Of a stretch of 64,000 nucleotides of DNA, positions 61,770 through 64,000 are shown piece after piece. A program made the translations under genes and the position numbers. Under the pieces are notes generated by a model that worked only from the letters and a program-made list of their open reading frames with translations, was not told the origin of the DNA and ran no database searches. Positions within the stretch are counted from its first letter, which is position 1. Every line of letters begins with the position of its first letter. The stretch is from Microbulbifer flavimaris (GTDB lineage: Bacteria; Pseudomonadota; Gammaproteobacteria; Pseudomonadales; Cellvibrionaceae): NCBI RefSeq assembly GCF_001641755.2, contig NZ_LRFG02000008.1, positions 1 through 64,000 on the forward strand, in the 5' to 3' direction.

Positions 61770-63143
61770 CTATGGGGCAGAAATTTTGTAGCAGGGAATA
61801 TAGGCCTTGCCCGGTAGTTTCATCCGTTGCTGTTGTGCAAATGATTGCAGCAAGGTATCCATGCTATGCATCAGCTGTGGATCACCGCAAAGCTCATACG
61901 GTCCATTCTTCTCAACGTTGCGAATTCCCTCGTCTTTTACATTGCCTGAGACGATACCTGAAAATGCGCGACGCAAGTCGGCGGCAAGCAGATAGGGTTC
62001 CTGGTTTTTATGCAGTGCCAGTTTGCGCATATTGTCGTGAGTCGGGATGAAGGGTCGCTGGAACTCCGTGGATACTTTCAGTTTCCAATTGAAATAGTAG
62101 GCATCGCCGTTGTCTTTACGGTGTTGCCGCACCGCTTTGATACCCGCTGCCATTTGTCGTGCGACTTCCGCCGGGTCGTCGATAATGATCTGGTAGCGAG
62201 ACCTGGCTTTCTCGCCTAACGTGTCGGCGATAAACTGGTCGATCTGGGTGAAGTATTCAGCGGCGCTGGCCGGGCCGGTGAAGATTACCGGGAAGGGTTG
62301 CTGCTTGTTGTCTTCATGCAGGAGTATGCCGAGCAGGTACAGGATCTCTTCGGCGGTTCCCGCACCACCCGGAAATACGATGATGCCATGGCCCGTGCGC
62401 ACAAACGCTTCCAGGCGCTTTTCGATATCCGGCATGATGACCAGTTGGTTGACGATCGGATTGGGTGCCTCCGCTGCAATGATGCCCGGTTCGCTAATGC
62501 CGAGATACTGCCCGCGACGGTCACGCTGTTTGGCGTGACCAATAGTTGCACCTTTCATCGGCCCTTTCATTGCGCCCGGACCGCAGCCTGTGCAGATATC
62601 GAGGTGGCGTAGTGCCAGTTCATAGCCCACCTCCTTGGTGTAATCGTACTCTGCACCGGAGATGGAGTGGCCGCCCCAGCACACTACCAGTCTTGGTTCG
62701 CGTTTCGTGTCAAAGGTGCCGGCGTTGCGCAGAATATGGAAGACCGCGTCGGTCACGCCCTGGGCGGAAACCAGGTCGTAGCGTGGGTCGCCGGTGATCT
62801 CACTACTGACATAAATGATGTCACGGAGCACGGCAAATAGGTGCTCGGCGATGCCGCGAATCATCTTGCCGTCGACAAAGGCGCTTGGTGGGGCGTTCCT
62901 GACCTGCAGTTTGACGGCGCGTTCGGTGGGGATAACGGAAATATCAAAGTTGGAATAGGTTTCCAGCAGCTCCCTGCCATCATCGATATAACCGCCACTA
63001 TTCAGCACGGCAAGGGCGCAATTGCGGAAAATCTGATACTGGGGGCCACGGCTAGTGTCGGTGAGCCTGTGGATTTCATACTTGGACAGGATATCGAACT
63101 GCCCGGTAGGTGATACCTTTGCATCGACGAGTTCAGTAGACAT
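61770..63143 (-). CDS. ppnN: Nucleotide 5'-monophosphate nucleosidase PpnN
   Basis: A 457-residue LOG-family nucleosidase (YgdH/PpnN). The LOG motif is VFPGGAGTAEE, and the N-terminal extension (DILSKYEIHRLTD) and C-terminal domain (YYFNWKLKVSTEFQRPF) are those of the long PpnN form. It splits purine nucleotides into base and ribose phosphate and is activated by (p)ppGpp in E. coli. It is convergent with the M14 gene, across about 270 bases with no visible feature. Confidence 0.95.
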   Translation of the reverse strand: MSTELVDAKVSPTGQFDILSKYEIHRLTDTSRGPQYQIFRNCALAVLNSGGYIDDGRELLETYSNFDISVIPTERAVKLQVRNAPPSAFVDGKMIRGIAEHLFAVLRDIIYVSSEITGDPRYDLVSAQGVTDAVFHILRNAGTFDTKREPRLVVCWGGHSISGAEYDYTKEVGYELALRHLDICTGCGPGAMKGPMKGATIGHAKQRDRRGQYLGISEPGIIAAEAPNPIVNQLVIMPDIEKRLEAFVRTGHGIIVFPGGAGTAEEILYLLGILLHEDNKQQPFPVIFTGPASAAEYFTQIDQFIADTLGEKARSRYQIIIDDPAEVARQMAAGIKAVRQHRKDNGDAYYFNWKLKVSTEFQRPFIPTHDNMRKLALHKNQEPYLLAADLRRAFSGIVSGNVKDEGIRNVEKNGPYELCGDPQLMHSMDTLLQSFAQQQRMKLPGKAYIPCYKISAP

Positions 63144-63310
63144 ACAACCCCCAAGTAATGCTGGTAAATTCTACATTACACCAAGTGCGGGACTCGGGCC
63201 ACAGATCTCCATTCTGAATGATTGACTGCGATCAGGTTCGCTCAGCACTCAAATTGAAGCAGTTCGGTGCCGTTGAAACCGGCGCATGCCCGGGACAGTA
63301 GCCCTGAAAT

Positions 63311-63345
63311 AAAAAGCCCCGATGAGTCAGCTCAGCGGGGCTTTA
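63311..63345 (-). terminator. Terminator of the RND pump gene
   Basis: On the minus strand AAAGCCCCGCTGAG pairs with CTCATCGGGGCTTT (one mismatch), followed by TTATTT. It lies about 23 bases behind the pump gene stop. Confidence 0.85.
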
Positions 63346-63367
63346 TTCCGTTTCCGAAAGGCTCGAG

Positions 63368-64000
63368 TTATTCAGCGACAGCCACTTGAGCAGGCTCTCT
63401 TCCGGTAACACGGCTGACTACAAACCGCTTGATCCGCCCGGCGAATGCCCCGATGTCGATGCCGATCCCATACAGTGCCGGTACCAGCAGCAGGGTGACG
63501 AAGAAGGCGATAAATACCCCGAACGCCAGCGCCACGACGATGGGCTGCAGGAAGGCGGCCTGAATACTGCGCTCCATCATCATTGGCATCAGGCCGATGA
63601 TGGTGGTGACCGTAGTCAGCAGGATAGGGCGGAAGCGGGCCACGCCGGCTTCCACTACGGCCTTCAAGGGCGCCATACCCCGGTCGCGCAGGCGGTTGCT
63701 GTGGTCCATCAGCACCAGGTTGTCGTTGACCACCACCCCCGCTGCTGCGGCAATACCGAAGTAGCTGAAGATGGCCATCGTCATGCCCGTGACGGCGTGA
63801 CCGAAGATGGCGCCGACAAAGGCAAACGGAATGGCAATCAGGATCAGGATCGGCTGCGAATAGCTGCGGAAGGCTACGGCCAGCAGGCTGTACATCCCGA
63901 AGAAGGCCATGATGTAGAGACCCATCACTTCCTGGATGAAGCGCTTCTCGCCTTCGGCCTGGCCCACGGCGCCGCGCACGATACCCGGGTAGCGTTTCTC
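63368..64000 (-). CDS. RND efflux pump inner membrane subunit, C-terminal part
   Basis: About 210 residues of the C-terminal end of an AcrB-type transporter; the reading frame runs off the window at 64000, so no start is present. Visible membrane helices (GLYIMAFFGMYSLLAVAFRS onwards) and the block GIAAAAGVVVNDNLVLMDHSNRLRDRG, followed by RFRPILLTTVTTIIGLMPMM, are RND hallmarks. The segment matches helices 8-12 of the family. The type of substrate cannot be told from this end. Confidence 0.92.
   Translation of the reverse strand, partial: EKRYPGIVRGAVGQAEGEKRFIQEVMGLYIMAFFGMYSLLAVAFRSYSQPILILIAIPFAFVGAIFGHAVTGMTMAIFSYFGIAAAAGVVVNDNLVLMDHSNRLRDRGMAPLKAVVEAGVARFRPILLTTVTTIIGLMPMMMERSIQAAFLQPIVVALAFGVFIAFFVTLLLVPALYGIGIDIGAFAGRIKRFVVSRVTGREPAQVAVAE

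Noticed and set aside
1..64000. Insertion sequence, prophage or integrated island next to the tRNA genes
   Set aside because: No transposase, integrase or phage gene is encoded, and genes on both sides of the tRNAs are ordinary chromosomal ones.

Overview
The window looks like chromosomal DNA of a marine gammaproteobacterium, with GC I judge by eye to be near 60 percent. Supporting genes are tamAB, djlA, trmL, mnmC, a gcvR-like gene, epmC, pdxB, an xni-like gene, alaA, queF, ppnN and a sodium-pump type oadGAB set. The overall style recalls Microbulbifer and relatives in the Cellvibrionales, but the genus is a guess. No phage, plasmid, insertion sequence, CRISPR array or secretion cluster is visible.

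Layout. 1-600: 3' end of a 5S rRNA gene, so an rrn operon lies to the left, then its terminator and degenerate copies of that tail. 0.65-3.4 kb: a small lipoprotein, then a TSUP exporter and an aldehyde dehydrogenase that resemble a SafE/SafD pair. 3.6-7.7 kb: a c5-type cytochrome, Dps, and a LysR regulator divergent from acetoacetyl-CoA synthetase. 7.9-14.2 kb: a small membrane protein and tamA-tamB. 14.3-16.4 kb: a MobA-like nucleotidyltransferase overlapping mtfA tail to tail, and a divergent SRAP protein. 16.5-17.0 kb: tRNA-Arg with a repeat array behind it. 17.3-20.1 kb: PolX and a Dus enzyme. 20.3-23.7 kb: oadGAB. 23.9-30.1 kb: djlA, bolA, ompW, mmsA, recQ.

30.3-39 kb: a lipoprotein, glutaminyl cyclase, a DUF502 protein, then gcvR-like/trmL/fldB/mnmC on the minus strand (two of these modify tRNA wobble position 34), a thiamine-binding-like protein, a lipoprotein with a methyltransferase fold, an alpha/beta hydrolase, an ABM protein and tusA. 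39-44.8 kb: a tightly overlapping run epmC, xni-like, pdxB, NAD-kinase-like, methyltransferase. 45-47.9 kb: alaA with a small partner, msrB, DUF1499. 48.0-49.25 kb: a duplicated tRNA-Glu/tRNA-Gly array with broken tRNA-Gly units. 49.4-57.9 kb: patatin lipoprotein, ABC-2 exporter, queF, HdeD-like, lipase-like hydrolase, class III adenylate cyclase, nitroreductase. 58.0-58.8 kb: tRNA-Ser followed by 172-bp tandem repeats. 59-64 kb: a GCS2-type ligase coupled to an M14 amidohydrolase, ppnN, and the C-terminal end of an RND pump.

The most unusual signal is not a protein. Each stable-RNA locus in the window (5S, tRNA-Arg, tRNA-Gly, tRNA-Ser) is associated with tandem, hairpin-rich repeats. Those at the tRNA loci have a period close to 170 bp. 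They carry degenerate copies of the RNA gene's own end and, at the 5S and tRNA-Arg loci, of its terminator. The plan recalls the rtT repeats behind tyrT of E. coli. Function, processing and origin are unknown from sequence alone.
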